A stretch of 64,000 nt of DNA from Anthostomella pinea. Lineage: Eukaryota; Ascomycota; Sordariomycetes; Xylariales; Xylariaceae. The notes under the pieces were generated by a model. The model saw only the letters and a program-made list of their open reading frames with translations, was not told where the DNA came from and ran no database searches. The translations under genes and the position numbers were made by a program. Positions 1 through 11,647 of the stretch are shown piece after piece (position 1 is the stretch's first letter; each line of letters opens with the position of its first letter). The stretch spans positions 1,364,001 to 1,428,000 of the forward strand of contig CAUWAG010000019.1 of NCBI GenBank assembly GCA_963556695.1, in the 5' to 3' direction.

Positions 1-1085
1 GACATCGCACTCCAGGGGTATCTCGTGGGTGGCATAGGTGTAAGTGGATCGAGTGAGCATCGCGTCGAATACCGGTAATGTCTTGGTGCATACGTGTCGC
101 TGCAATGTAGGTCTAACAAACTGGGGGAACATCGATTTCGGGAGGGTTATCGATTATTCAAGAGGTAGGAGATGAAGTCAGACAAGCGGACAGAAGAGGA
201 GGCAATGAGAGGAGTCCCGACATAAAGTGCAACGCGTTATTGAGCCCATCTCGTCCATATCTACCTTTGGTAGATACCTACTTTAGGTTGCGGCAGTTAA
301 CCAGTCGTATGGCGCAGTCCGTCTGAGTGAGGTGGGCGCCACCTGTTACAAGCTCATCAGTGAGACGCGTGCGTGCAATGGCCCGCGGTGCCCAGTTGCT
401 CACAAGTTGTGAGTCACATGTTGCTCACCGTCATGGGTGGTGTGGTAGGTATTCAGCTTGGATGTCAGATGGGACAGCTAGAGTGGCACTTTGCCTGCTG
501 TTTACCTAGGTTTACCTAAGATGTGATATATCATCCACAGGATGAATGGCCGTCATAGGTAAAGGAGGTATGAATGCGCAATTGACTGGCCATGGACAAA
601 AGAATCGAATGTCCATAGCGCGACTGGTGGACGAGCTGACGAGGTGGTGTTGTGGCTGACAATTGACAGCTCCGAGCTGGCTAGAAACGCCAAATCGCGA
701 AGTAATAATAACATTGGATCTCAACTGTGGCTATGTAGCTTGGCGGATATTACCGGTGGCTTAGGCGTCCAGCTAGTTCCGTCAAGCGTCTGCCGTCATC
801 GGACAGACCTGACAGTGCAGTGGCCCGCCACGAAGATCGTCCACTATCGTCGATTCATCGTGGTGCCTGACTGCATCTTGCAGCAAAAGCTTCTTTTTCC
901 AGGGTCCCAGATCCAGAGAGTGCGCCGTCTTTCATTTTTGCGTGTTGACTTGACTTACCCCGTGACACCTCACTCTTACCTCCTGAATCAGCTAGAAGAT
1001 TTAGAAGATCTAGAAGATCTAGCAGATCTATCAGATCCTACTTGGCCAGTCTGATTCGCAACTGATGCGATCCTCATAAGACCAG
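1..1085. other. Upstream region of SulP gene, no gene seen
   Basis: No convincing coding region on either strand. A degenerate 9-bp tandem repeat (unit like AGAAGATCT, about five copies) lies at roughly 991-1037, just before the transporter start, and probably falls in its 5' leader or core promoter. Confidence 0.5.
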
Positions 1086-3605
1086 ATGCCGTCACCCAGG
1101 CCTACCTCCATCGCAACCGGCTCCAAACCGCAGTCCCACCACGCTCCCTTAACCCCGAGCAGCCTTCGCCAGAGCCGTACGATATCCTCCTCCTCCTCTA
1201 TGCTTAGCACACGACCCGACACCGCGAACGACGAGTCCAACGAGACCACCTCCCTCCTCCACCACGAACATGCACACGACGGTCCCTGCAACCATGGCAC
1301 CTTTTCGCCTCGTGCGTCCAGCCCGACGCGGAGAGACAGGAATCTTGACTCGGAAGGGACATCAATTGCAGACTCAGAGGGGTCCACGCTACCAGCTAAC
1401 TCGCAGTTTCTTAAGGGGAGCAGCTCGAGGAGGAACTTTTCTAGCCGCATCAAGAGCAAGAAGATGACCGATTCCAGTGCTCTGGCAGAGCGCCATGGCT
1501 TCAAGGACTCGTGGTGGATGTACGCTTCGTACTATGTGCCGTGCTTGGTATGGATGAGGCAATACAACCTGTCATGGCTCAAGGGCGACCTGACCTCGGC
1601 CATCACCCTCGCTTCCATGTACCTGCCCATGGCCCTGTCCTATGCCGACAATCTGGCACATGTTCCCGCCATCAATGGCTTGTATGCCTTCGTCTTCAAC
1701 CCCTTCATATACGCGCTACTAGGTAGCTGTCCCCAGATGGTCGTTGGTCCCGAAGCCGCTGGCTCCCTCTTGATTGGCTCCATCGTCAAGAACAGCATCG
1801 ACTCCGGAGCCGGCGATGACGATAACGGCGTCTTGCAAGCCAAAATAGCCGGTGTTGCTGTCGGCATTGCTGGAGCTACTGTCTTCCTCATGGGCCTATT
1901 TCGACTCGGATTCGTTGATAGTGTCCTCAGCCGGCCCTTTTTGCGTGGTTTTATCTCGGCCATCGGAGTCGTCATCTTCGTTGACCAGCTGATCCCGGTG
2001 CTGGGACTGACCAGGATGGCGAAGAGTAGCCCCGGCGTCGCGCACGGCACTACTGTAGAAAAGCTTGAGTTTATCTTTTCACACCTGAGAAACTGTTACA
2101 ATCTCTCCGCTCTTGTTGGCCTTGTCAGTTTTCTCGTCATCATGGTCCTTCGGTAAGTGCCCAGCTCCATCCGGCCCTAGAGGCTGACTAATGGGAGTTT
2201 CGTAGAGAGATCAAGCGCCGGCTGCAACCGCGGTACCCAGGCGTTGCCTATTTTCCTGACCGACTTATCGTTGTCGTCGTATCCGCCGTTCTGGCCTCAA
2301 CTCTCGACTGGGAACACCAGGGCGTGGCGCTCCTAGGTAAGGTCGAAGCCGCCTCGGGGCAAGCATTTACTTTCCGCAACCCATTCCAGGTGGAGCACCT
2401 GCCCCATATTCGAGACGCCATGGGAACCTCGTTCTTGATCGGCATGCTTGGTTTCTTCGAGTCCTCAGTCGCCGCCAAGAGTCTAGGCGGTAGCGAGGTC
2501 ATCGAAGGCATGCAGTTGAGTCCCAATCGCGAACTTGTTGCTCTTGGAGCGGCAAATCTCCTTGGTGCGTGCTTCATGGCCATTCCAGCTTTTGGCGGGT
2601 ACGGTAGGAGCAAGGTAAATAAGTCGACTGGTGGCAAGAGCCCAATGAGTTCAATCTTCCTCAGTATCATCACTGTTATCTGTATCTTGTTTCTCTTGCC
2701 ATGGTTCTACTATCTACCTGTGAGTAAGTTCCTTGGAAGCATACACACATGGCCGTGCGTCTAGGAAAAGGCTAACTTCGATGCAGAAGCCTGTTCTATC
2801 GGCATTGATCATGGCGGTTGCTTGGTCCTTGGTCGAAGAGGCTCCCCACGACGTGTCCTTTTTCGTTCGGATTCGGGGCTGGACTGAACTTTCTCTCATG
2901 GCTGTTATCCTAGCCGTGACTGTGTTCTTCTCCCTCAACCTCGGTATCGCTATCGGCATTGGCCTATCTCTACTTCAAGTCATCCGCCATGCAACGCGGC
3001 CTCGTATACAGATCGTTGGTCGTGTTCCCAACAGCGAACGCTTCGCGAATGCTGAAGAGCATCCCGAGGACGTCGAGTTCATTGAGGGCTGCTTGATTGT
3101 CAAGATACCCGAGCCCTTGACCTTCGCCAATACTGGTGAACTGAAGAACAGGTTGCGTCGGCTAGAACTTTACGGCACGGGTAAGGCTCACCCTGCTTTG
3201 CCGCGTTTACGTCCGCAAGACAGCAACCGCAATGTCATATTCGACATCCACGGAGTGACGTCAATGGATGGGTCAGGTACCCAAGTACTAGAGGAGATTG
3301 TGCGCAATTACCGCGACAGGGGCGTCAGAGTATTTTTTAGCAGGGCTCCCAGCCGAGAGAATAGAGTCTGGGAGCTCATGGAGAGAAGCGGCATTGTAGA
3401 GCTTGTTGGTGGCAAGCATCGCTTCGTCGACGACATCAAAGACGCCTTGCGCATGACGGAAGTGGAAGAGTTCGAAGAAACGGGGGCTTGTGTGGTAGCT
3501 AGCGATGAGGTCTCAGGCTGTGGTCCCGAGGGCACAGTTCCAGAGGAGTTACTGCCAGAAGGAGTTTCAGGCGAAACCGGTCAGGCCAGTAGGTCGAACA
3601 CATAA
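1086..3605 (+). CDS. SulP-family anion transporter with STAS domain
   Basis: Three exons: 1086-2152, 2206-2719, 2787-3605 (799 aa). Both introns have GT...AG borders with good branch-like sites, and the frame is continuous across them. The first ~150 residues are hydrophilic and Ser-rich (putative cytosolic tail). Next comes a SulP membrane core that begins near the WWMYASYYVPCLVWMRQYNL stretch and includes the typical MYLPMALSYA and VVGPEAAGSLLIG segments. The C-terminal third is a STAS domain (NVIFDIHGVTSMDGSGTQVL). Family knowledge: SulP proteins move sulfate or other anions; the long N-terminal tail resembles the fungal YPR003C/YGR125W-type branch rather than the plasma-membrane sulfate permeases, so the substrate is uncertain. 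The ATG at 1086 is the first in-frame ATG of this ORF. Confidence 0.93.
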
Positions 3606-4254
3606 GGAGTTGGCTGCTTTGAGCATCTGGATTTCAAAGCGACGAAAAACTATTACATCCAGCGAGCAAAAGAATAGAAGAGAAGTATAGAAGCCTCTTG
3701 ACATGAACGTACCACGTCTTCTTGACTGTATCTGGCAAGAACGCGCCGTTAGACTGAGGCAATGTCAGAACGCATTGGGAGCCTATGTCGCTGCATACAA
3801 ATAGAATAGCGTAATGATGTTTGAGGATTTTTTCTATGCGTGTAAAGCATCTCATACATTCGCTGTCACTATTGTCAATCGTCACCAATACACCTGCACC
3901 AGGTTGCTTCGTCCAGGGTTGCGAAGGTTGACATGAATCGCAAGTCCGCTGGGTATGCAAGCCTTGCGCTGAGTCAACGTAGAAACTACATAGGTAGGTA
4001 TCTTTCATACATCACTTTTGCAGTATGTTGTTCCACTTAGACGTTGTCTTACCCCTGGATTTCTGCCACACGTTCTGCCAAAGAACCTGCCTGACAAGGA
4101 TAAGCCACGTGTGGTTGGGGCTGTCGGGTGTCTCATCAAGACACCCATGTACCGGTTTCTCCATGTCGGCCTATCTGTGTGCCTCGTCTTCTTTCATGCT
4201 TCGTACAGAGCCAACAAAAAAATCAAGCAGCAAGATTTACTTGGATGGCAGGCT
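3606..4254. other. Intergenic, no gene seen
   Basis: 3' flank of the SulP gene and 5' flank of a decayed phosphoesterase. No conserved motif recognised. Confidence 0.4.
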
Positions 4255-4860
4255 ATGGCGCCAGTAGCCTTCCAGATCGTGTCGGACCCCCACCTGGAAA
4301 CATGCCCCTCGGCTTCCTTTGATCTTAAACAGACTGCGCCATATCTACCTGCTTTACTCGGCGACACCGGCCGGTCGGTGGACGAGAAGCTGTTCATCTT
4401 CCTGTAACTGCAGCTGAGCAAGTACTGGGTCGTTTTCTTCCTGTTTGGTAATCATGAGCCACTACAGACCAGCTGGTCGCAAACCATTAGGAGGCTCACG
4501 CATCCGGCCTGCAATGGCTCAAAAAACAGGTGACTCATATATCACAAGCGGAACCTGGGAGGCAGATCGTGGTATTCACCCACCGCAGCCCCACCGTCGA
4601 TCCGCGCGCCAGCGATCCGAGACATGAGGACAACGAGGTCGCATCGGGGTTCGTCACGGACCTTTATAGCGAAGAATGTTGGAGGAGCGCCAAAGTCGTG
4701 ATGTGGGCTTTGGGGCATACGCACTATAACTGCGACTTTGTTGAGGATGGAGGGAAGAGGGTGGGTGGTGGCCGAATCAGGGAGGATATCATGGCGCATT
4801 ATAGACCGCATTCGAGCAGCGGAAGACTTCCACAATCGGGGGCTTATCTAGTTCATTGTT
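4255..4860 (+). pseudogene. Decayed calcineurin-like metallophosphoesterase
   Basis: Reading across three frames recovers the ordered metal-binding blocks of a calcineurin-like phosphoesterase. These are MAPVAFQIVSDPHLET (the D-x-H block), a GD block (LLGDTG), GNHE (VVFFLFGNHEP, about 4430-4465), a TH block (VVFTHRSP, about 4570-4595), GHTHYNCDF (about 4712-4740), and a terminal NQGGYHGA...AFEQRKTS stretch (about 4775-4840). The frame is interrupted by a stop after KLFIFL (4405-4407), a shift before the QVTHIS segment, and another shift after the GHTH block. Family members are single-domain cytosolic enzymes of about 250-300 aa, so most of a short gene is present but cannot be translated. Introns do not explain the breaks, because the frames abut without missing sequence. 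Confidence 0.8.
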
Positions 4861-5916
4861 ACTAATTTGAGGATTATGAGGATCACGATCGACGACGGTG
4901 CGGATGAGGCGTACTGGACAGGACACACTATCCGAGCATAGCCACAATGAAATGCAACTCGGGCGCCCATGAGCATGTTTCTGCTCCGCCGGTGCATCAA
5001 CATGCAGCAAGGGAGTGGCTGCGTCGTACACTCTACGCACAGTCTTCACGATTGAAAATGAGCGTAACATCCCATGCAGGCCTCAAGTGCTGCATGAGGC
5101 CGTGTTTCTTAGTTCCGACAGTGCCAACGACCCTTCCTTCGGGGGCCGCGGTACCACTTAAGGATGTATCGGGTGCGTTAAACGTGCTTGGGTGAGCTGT
5201 CATGTTATGAATTTCTGACCTGCGTTGGGAAGGAGGATAACCTGTGGGATCTTGCGTCTACCGGCTTGTGCGGGAGCCGAGTGCTTGGAAAGGGGCTGTG
5301 CACGCACTTAATACCGCAAAAGGACGGATGCAGATGACTGGGTGCACTCGGTACTGTCGGTGAACACGACTTGACAAATCCTGGGACGAGAGTTGGCAAA
5401 CACTACGTCGGTTTGCATATCAAGAGAAAAAATGTTCTGATCACTCTGGGACCCGTATCCGACACAGCCCACCTGTTGTTCTCGCCATCGTCCTCGCTCT
5501 CGGTAAGGCTAGAAGAAGGACCGCAAAAGCCCAGCAACGAAGGTATACAATGTTTAGTCTGTTACTCAGCTTGGCCGCCTGTATTAGCTGGAGGCTGAAG
5601 ATGATCATGCCAAGCTTCACTGCCACTCCGCAGAAGCCGGGACCAATGGTTCGATGTAAGTCGTTTACACACCTTGAGCTTTGATGTTTCTGATGAGCCT
5701 TCGCTTGAAGCTGGTACGGTCGAACCGAATTTCAATGAAGTGTATTAAAGCTACGGGCTTAGAGTAGTGGGCAAATTTGACGTCCGCTAAGTTCCAAGTT
5801 CCTATCAATAGAGATCCGATGAGCGCACTAATGCGAGTGCCTCTTTGGGACAGCTTCCTGGCTACCTATCTCTCCTACTGAAGATCTTTGGGCTGCATGC
5901 CGCCACATGTTGTCAA
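4861..5916. other. Intergenic, no gene seen
   Basis: Only short frames without recognisable motifs. Given the neighbours, it may hold fully decayed coding sequence. Confidence 0.35.
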
Positions 5917-5937
5917 CCCCCCCCCCCCCCCCCCCCC
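5917..5937. repeat. Poly-C homopolymer, 21 bp
   Basis: An uninterrupted run of 21 C. Its length in the assembly should be treated as uncertain. Confidence 0.9.
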
Positions 5938-6077
5938 GAAGTCTCCTTGGATTTACATGTACTCGTAGGGTAGTTTGAAAAAACAGTGATTCGGGACGTA
6001 TGAAGACTACGTCCTGACATAGTAGAACCCTGGTGATGAGTTGCGTTCAGGCGGTCATCATTGGCTGCGCAGGTGCG

Positions 6078-6420
6078 GCATTTGATATTGCGAGACTGAG
6101 GTGATGTTTCGGCTGTATAGAAGACTACTATCATGCTGCTTGCGCCCACGACGAGCCCTACTATGTCACGGCCCAGGACTAGCAGAGAAGTCCTGCCACT
6201 AGCTACCGTAATCAATGAGCTACCGGTGAGAAGAACGAGACCGGCCGCGATGGCAGATTTTCTGCATTCGGGATGTTCCTCGATCCGCATTGATATGACC
6301 AGTGCCCCGAAGTAGTAGCCGGCCTGGACGTGGGGAGAAATGTTGTCTTCTAGAGTGTCCTGCTCTATACCGGACTCGTTGGCAAGGCCGGAATATTTCT
6401 TGCAAGGATACATTGTCATA
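6078..6420 (-). pseudogene. Fragment of an MFS sugar transporter
   Basis: On the minus strand a stretch reads ...GLANESGIEQDTLEDNIS...AGYYFGALVISM...CRKSAIAAGLVLLTGSSLI...GRTSLLVLGRDIVGLVVGAS...VFYTAETSP. This matches the region of a fungal sugar/quinate-type MFS transporter spanning helices 2-4, including the R-K-S motif after helix 2, the GR..VGL..G helix and the Y-x-A-E-x-S-P signature. The helices before and after (full proteins have about 500 aa and 12 helices) are not found nearby, and the downstream part of the same frame turns into non-homologous sequence. It is a relic rather than a short gene. Confidence 0.7.
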
Positions 6421-7325
6421 TCACTTCCTCTCTCGCCTTGGCAACGTGATACACGCCCGCCGACCGCCTCATGTCCATCCAATGTCGGCATCCGGTCGAG
6501 TTAAATGCCGGTGTCTTTGAACACTATAGATAGAGATCATCCATGGTGGCCAGTCGCCCATTCGGTATCAATATAGAGGTTCCTCCCATCATCTCGATGG
6601 GCGGAGCAGCGAGAGCGGCTTGCACTCGATACGGTGCAGTCGCGGGCCAAGTCAGCCAGGAATTTCAGACGTGCCACATCGTACTCACAGCTGCGTTTGA
6701 CAGTTTCGCCGTTACTTCGCCAGCGGAGAGGCTGATAAGCCGTGTAAGTGCCTATAGCTTGCTGCTGAGAGGACGGTCGGAATGGCGCATACCAAATTCT
6801 TCTCGGGTCTATAACATCGAACACGCCACAAAACATCTGTAAGCTTGATAGTGATAGTTGTAGTTTGAAGTCTGAATTGTATTAAACCGTGTACGGTTTT
6901 TTGCGAGTCTGGCTGGCTGCTCGTTATTGAAGAGAAACACGCCATGCGAAACCGAAACGAAACAAAGCCACTCCGTTTCAAACCCGTCCTAGATTGGGCC
7001 ACATAAAATATTGGGCGAGGAATGCGGAAAGAGGTCATGAATCATCAGATACAATTCGAGGTAAAGCAATCGAAGGTCCTGCTTCAATTTGAAAGCTGAC
7101 GGCGACGCTCTCGGGGTGCGGTCCCGATTGAAGCCCGCCAGATCCTTCGGGCGCGCGCTAAGCGGTTCCGAAATAGATTGCACACAACTTATAAGATTCA
7201 AGAGCATCCGAGAAGAGCAAGTTAGAACAAAACAACACTTTCGACTTATTCAGAAGATTAGCGGAACGAACCATCTAATTACAAGTACCTCCATAAGCCG
7301 CCGCCACCGCCACCACAGCATCAAC
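6421..7325. other. Intergenic, no gene seen
   Basis: No supported coding region. The last part is presumably the old promoter and leader of the monooxygenase relic that follows. Confidence 0.35.
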
Positions 7326-8475
7326 TTGCCCCTAAAGATCCTCATCAACGGCGCCGGTATCTGCGGCCCCGCCCTGGCCGCCTGTCTCACGCGCTCCAAC
7401 CCTTCCCACGAAATCACCATCGTCGAGCGGTCGCCCGCCCTCCGCGTCGCCGGCCAGCAGACAGAAGGCGTTCCTGGGCAAGAACGAGTCCGGGCGGGGC
7501 CAGCAGGCGTTCACGAGCGAGTACGAGATCATGCGGGGGGACTTGGTGGACGTGCTGTACCAGGAGAGCCTGAAGAGCGGGGAGAGGGCAGCGGCGAAGG
7601 GGGAGGCAGGCGGTGTGAGGTATTCGTTTGGGAAGTACGCGACGGAGTTGAAGCAGGATGGCGCAGGTGTAAATGTCGTCTTCTCGGACGGCACGACGGG
7701 GCGGTACAACCTCGTGGTGGGCGCTGATGGACAGGGCAGCCGCACGCGACGCATGGCCTTCGGAGAGGACAGGGGACGCGATGTGTTCCACCCATTCGGG
7801 CTGTGGACTGCGTTCTTCAGCACGCCACGCGAGGAGTGCGACGGTGACTCCGCCAAATGCTACAACCTCCCGAACCGGCTCGTCAGCACGCGGACTGGAG
7901 GCCGGCCGGTGACGCAGGTGTACCTCTGCGTCCGGTCCGACACGGAAGAGCTGCGGGCGTCAACGAGCACGGTTGTGGATGAGCAGAAGGAGCTCTGGAG
8001 GCGGCTGTTTGACGACTGTGCCTGGCAGCGCGAACGTCTGCTCAAGAGCATCACGAATACCCAGGATTTCTACACGACCCCACATGGACAGGTCAAGATG
8101 GACTGCTGGTCAGAGGGCCGAGTCGTCCTAATAGGAGATGCTGGGTATGGACCAAACCTTGGTATGGGAACGACGGTTTCACTGGTAGGCGCATATATCC
8201 TGGCTGGCGAGCTGGCAAGACACGGGGACGACGTACCCGCCGCACTCAAGGCCTACGAGGAGATTCTGCGGCCCTTTATAGATATCGCCCAGAAGAAGCC
8301 ACCCGGAGTTCCTGCCCTGCTCTATCCCCAGACGGAATGGGGCGTGTGGTTTTTGCAGACGGCTCTCGGCATTTTCACGTGGTTGAGGATCGATAAAGCG
8401 ATCAACATGCTTACGCCTGAAGATAAAGGGGGCTGGGCGGTTCCGGACTACCCGGAACTGGCCACGCAGATCTAA
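7326..8475 (+). pseudogene. FAD-dependent monooxygenase, start and internal block lost
   Basis: The 5' part reads LPLKILINGAGICGPALAAC (Rossmann GxGxxG) ... EITIVERSPALRVAGQQ. It then breaks at about 7455-7465 and resumes in another frame with QKAFLGKNESGRGQQAF...EIMRGD and continues open to the stop (...VVGADGQGSRTRR, then DAGYGPNLGMGT, the second FAD motif). Three observations argue for a pseudogene. The position of the expected MPLK-type start is TTG (7326-7328). Family members usually have some 35-40 residues between the two halves, including the segment after the dinucleotide fold, and these are absent. The junction changes frame. The 3' frame from ATG 7531 is intact for 314 codons but would lack the FAD-binding fold. 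Relatives hydroxylate aromatic or polyketide substrates. It converges on the P450 gene downstream. Confidence 0.8.
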
Positions 8476-8488
8476 GGTTATCAGTACA

Positions 8489-8566
8489 ATTATCGGTGCG
8501 GCTGTCGGCGTAGTTGTCGGCGCAGTTGTCAGTGCAGCTGTCGGTGCAGCTGTCGGTGCAGCTATT
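8489..8566 (+). repeat. 12-bp tandem repeat
   Basis: About 6.5 degenerate copies of a unit close to GCTGTCGGTGCA, starting 14 bp after the stop codon of the monooxygenase relic. One forward frame across it reads as an Ala/Val/Gly repeat, but it has no start codon and is not linked in frame to the gene. Confidence 0.85.
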
Positions 8567-8840
8567 AAAATAATTATGCTAAAACAAGGGGTTATATTAC
8601 AGCTGGCTAGCAGGTAGAATGTAAAGACAAGGTGCAAATGAGAAATTCTAACAAGGTGTAAATAGCATGACTCTTTATTCAAAGACGGCCATTATAATAC
8701 TGTAAATGGAGCTACTCGGCTACCTTTGCAGTAGGTCTTGCGTTTGTTATGTTACAATAGCAATGAATAACAGTTACATACCGCGCGTATGCATCTCTCT
8801 TGCCAAACCAGACCAACGTACATGTGAACCAGTAGATTGT

Positions 8841-10575
8841 TCAGAACAGCTGAATCAGGCAGCGGTGGCCCTTCGGGATAATCAAGAAGTACAGCTCGGC
8901 TTCCATATCGGCGTCGCTCATCCCGTCCAGACCCGAAACCGTGGCATTCGGAAACGCCCGGAAGAACCGGGTCGTAGCCAGCCGGAGCTCCATGAGCGCA
9001 AGGTGCAGTCCGAGGCAATCTGGCAAATCAGTGTCAGTATTGCGCAGCACATGAGATGAGATATATCGGGTTGGGTGCTCACTTCGCGAATCGCCACCAA
9101 ACGGCATAAAGGAGTCCTTCATTAGCCTCGTGGGCTTCTCCCATCGTTCAGGGTTGAACACGTGCGGCTCGGGGAACGCGTCGTCATTCAGATGAAGACT
9201 GTAGGCTTGGGTCGACACGGTATACCCGCCGGGCAGGTGATAGCCGGCGAGTTCGACTCCCTCGGGAGGCACAGCGCGTGGCAGGCCTGAGGGAGCGGCC
9301 GGGTAGAGGCGCAGGGTCTCGTCGATGACCTGGTCTAGGTATGGTAGGCCCTTGACGTCGTCATAGACGAAGTCGTCGGGCAGCTGTTCGAGCTCTTTGA
9401 TTAACTTGGCCTTCACCGCTGGATGACGACAGACGGCCCACACGAGGTACGTGAGCGTGTTGGATGTCGTGTCGCTTCCCGCCACGATGAAACTCTGAGC
9501 ATTGCCACACATCTCGTTCTGGGTCATCGTCTCGTCGTCGCCGGCCTTGTACAGCTTGGAGAGGAGCGTGGGTCGGGCATTAGAGCCTTCGTTTTCGACG
9601 ATAGTACGGTGCCGCTGGATCGACTCTGCGGCATAACTCAGGATTCGCAGACTGGCCGCTTTCGCCTTGTTCATGAACGGGACGGGGACATTGTAGACTC
9701 GGGCGAGTCGGAAGAGAAAGGGGAATGTGGTTCTGAGCGCCGCAAAGGAGCCTATGGCTTGGAGATCGGCGCCGTATTGATTCATCTGCAGGCGTAGTCA
9801 GCTGGGAACCCGCGCACTCATCCGCATATGTGTGAGCAGTGGTTGCGGCGTTACTTACCTTGCCATGTTCCAGCATGCGGAAGGATTCACCAAAGCTCAG
9901 CTCGCCGATCACATCAGTGGCCATGAACATCCACCACTTCAAGATATCCGCGGCGCCGCGTGTCTCCGCCTCTTCCCCCATTCGTTGTATGGCAAGGCGC
10001 ACTTTGGCTTCCACCTGCGGGAGAAACGCCTTCAGCCCGGGTTCCGAAAGGGGTGCGGACAGCAGCTTTCGGTGCCGGCGGTGGACGTCCACATCTCTGG
10101 CGCTGAAGACGCTGTCTTGGCCGGAGACAAAGTTTGCGTACCAAGGGTCCTTCAGGAATTTCTTCTTGATCCGGTGGATTTGCTGGGCGGCGGCTGGGTC
10201 TGCGACGTAGACTTCCCGGGGGCTTACTCGGACGATAGGCCCTGTTTCTGGTTTAATATGGGGGAAGCACCCGAGTAAACTAGAGCATTGCGGAAAGTGA
10301 CTGACCGTATTTGAGGTGAAGTGTTTGGATGTAGATAGGTTTACGCCCGGTCAACCCGAGGTATTTGATGGGAAGATCGGTCCATCTCGCGTACCACGGT
10401 CCTGGGACTTCGGACAATGGGTCCCTAAGAGGGGTGAGGAGAGCCTGATGATGAACGCACCTTCAGTATAGCCTATGAAGTCATGATATAGTTTCTTGAT
10501 TTTGCTTACCACGAGCACTGCCAACAAGGCAACGCCTCCTCCGAAATATAGTTGCCGGTCACTAAGTAGGTCCAT
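8841..10575 (-). CDS. Cytochrome P450 (P450-1), secondary-metabolism type
   Basis: Five exons on the minus strand: 10575-10461, 10401-10306, 10241-9859, 9785-9083, 9019-8841 (491 aa). The introns are 59-73 nt and the frame is continuous. Residues ~8-25 form an N-terminal membrane anchor (LYFGGGVALLAVLVVSKI), so an ER location is expected. The I-helix AGSDTT is at 300-305, the ExxR motif (ETLR) at 354-357, a PERW block follows, and the heme loop is FGGDSRNCLG at 427-436 with the cysteine ligand at 434. The fourth position of FxxGxRxCxG is Asp instead of the usual Gly, which may disturb heme binding. The loop spans the last intron, but the D lies in the upstream exon and does not depend on the splice choice. 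The gene converges with the FMO relic. The CYP family cannot be named from sequence alone. Confidence 0.92.
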
Positions 10576-11647
10576 CTCAAAGATGCAGTATGTTCAATGT
10601 TCGAGTCTGCTCACTTAAATTTGATGTAAGATGGAGGAGTGTTTAGGAGAGAAAAAAGCGGGAAGAAGCATTTTATACACATGTGGCCCTTTCTTGGTCC
10701 CTCGCAGCATTCTGTCCTGTTCAGCTTGGTCACCAGTAGCCCCCGGTACTGCTTCGCATTCTGGTGTCCAGGATCGTAACGGCTAGCAGTTCCACGTGTA
10801 TCTGCAATGCTAATAGGTAGAACTTTACGCGACGGGAACTTTTTTATATGTAGAAACGTTCTCCTTAGGAGGTGCTATGCATTAATAGCATGGCAGTTAC
10901 GGGCATCACATTGGATACAGATCTACACCCCCAGCATGTAGAACCGCTATCCATTACCATCCTTGCTACCTGTAGTATATGACTCTCCATTTCCAGTCAC
11001 CGAAGCTTGCGGGGGATTGAGGGGTTTATGCATCGGTGAGTCAGGCGGCAAGGGTGATGATGCATCTTGTTCTACATCGGATATGGTCAGTCAAATATGA
11101 ATTTTTATATGAAACTTATAAACAGCTGCCTCTGAGTCATGGCGGAATGCTCCCCGGTTACCACCCCAATGCATACGGAAGATAACTGGAGTCCGAGTAC
11201 CGAAAAGCGGAATCATGGCAGCATTCCCAAACCCAATGAACATCTGGTCATCTCGTCCCATTGCTTTGAAACCAACCATGACAAAGCTATAACGAGTTGC
11301 TAGACAGACCCAAACTTTCCTGAGCGCCGACGGCGCGCGGTCGGGAGCGGAAGCGATTATGTGATGCAGCATCGACGCACTCCTTATTAGGGTCGTATAT
11401 ACACTAACCACACAAAAGCCTCCGGGGGTCGGATACTTTTGCGGGGTGATCGTACGACCAGCAGGCCGGTAGGTACCTTACAATGGATGGCGTTGGATTG
11501 CCGGCATGTCAACTAACAGTGCACTCTTCTACATTAGTCGAGAGGAATGGATGACGTGCGCGTTGGTGATGTGTGTACGCAAATTTCTGCTGTTCATTGT
11601 CTCGTGGTACTCGTAATTCATAGTCTAACTGATGGTACAAGCACGTT
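10576..11647. other. Intergenic between P450-1 and Ca2+-ATPase
   Basis: Holds the P450-1 promoter and the 3' flank of the ATPase. A 106-codon minus-strand frame (11091-11411) shows no recognisable motif and is not called. Confidence 0.4.

Noticed and set aside
7326..10575. FMO plus P450 as an active biosynthetic gene cluster
   Set aside because: No PKS, NRPS, terpene synthase or pathway regulator in reach, and the FMO is broken. At most a remnant.
11091..11411. 106-codon minus-strand frame in the gap before the Ca2+-ATPase
   Set aside because: No motif, no domain-like pattern, and the opposite strand is equally gene-like. Treated as chance.
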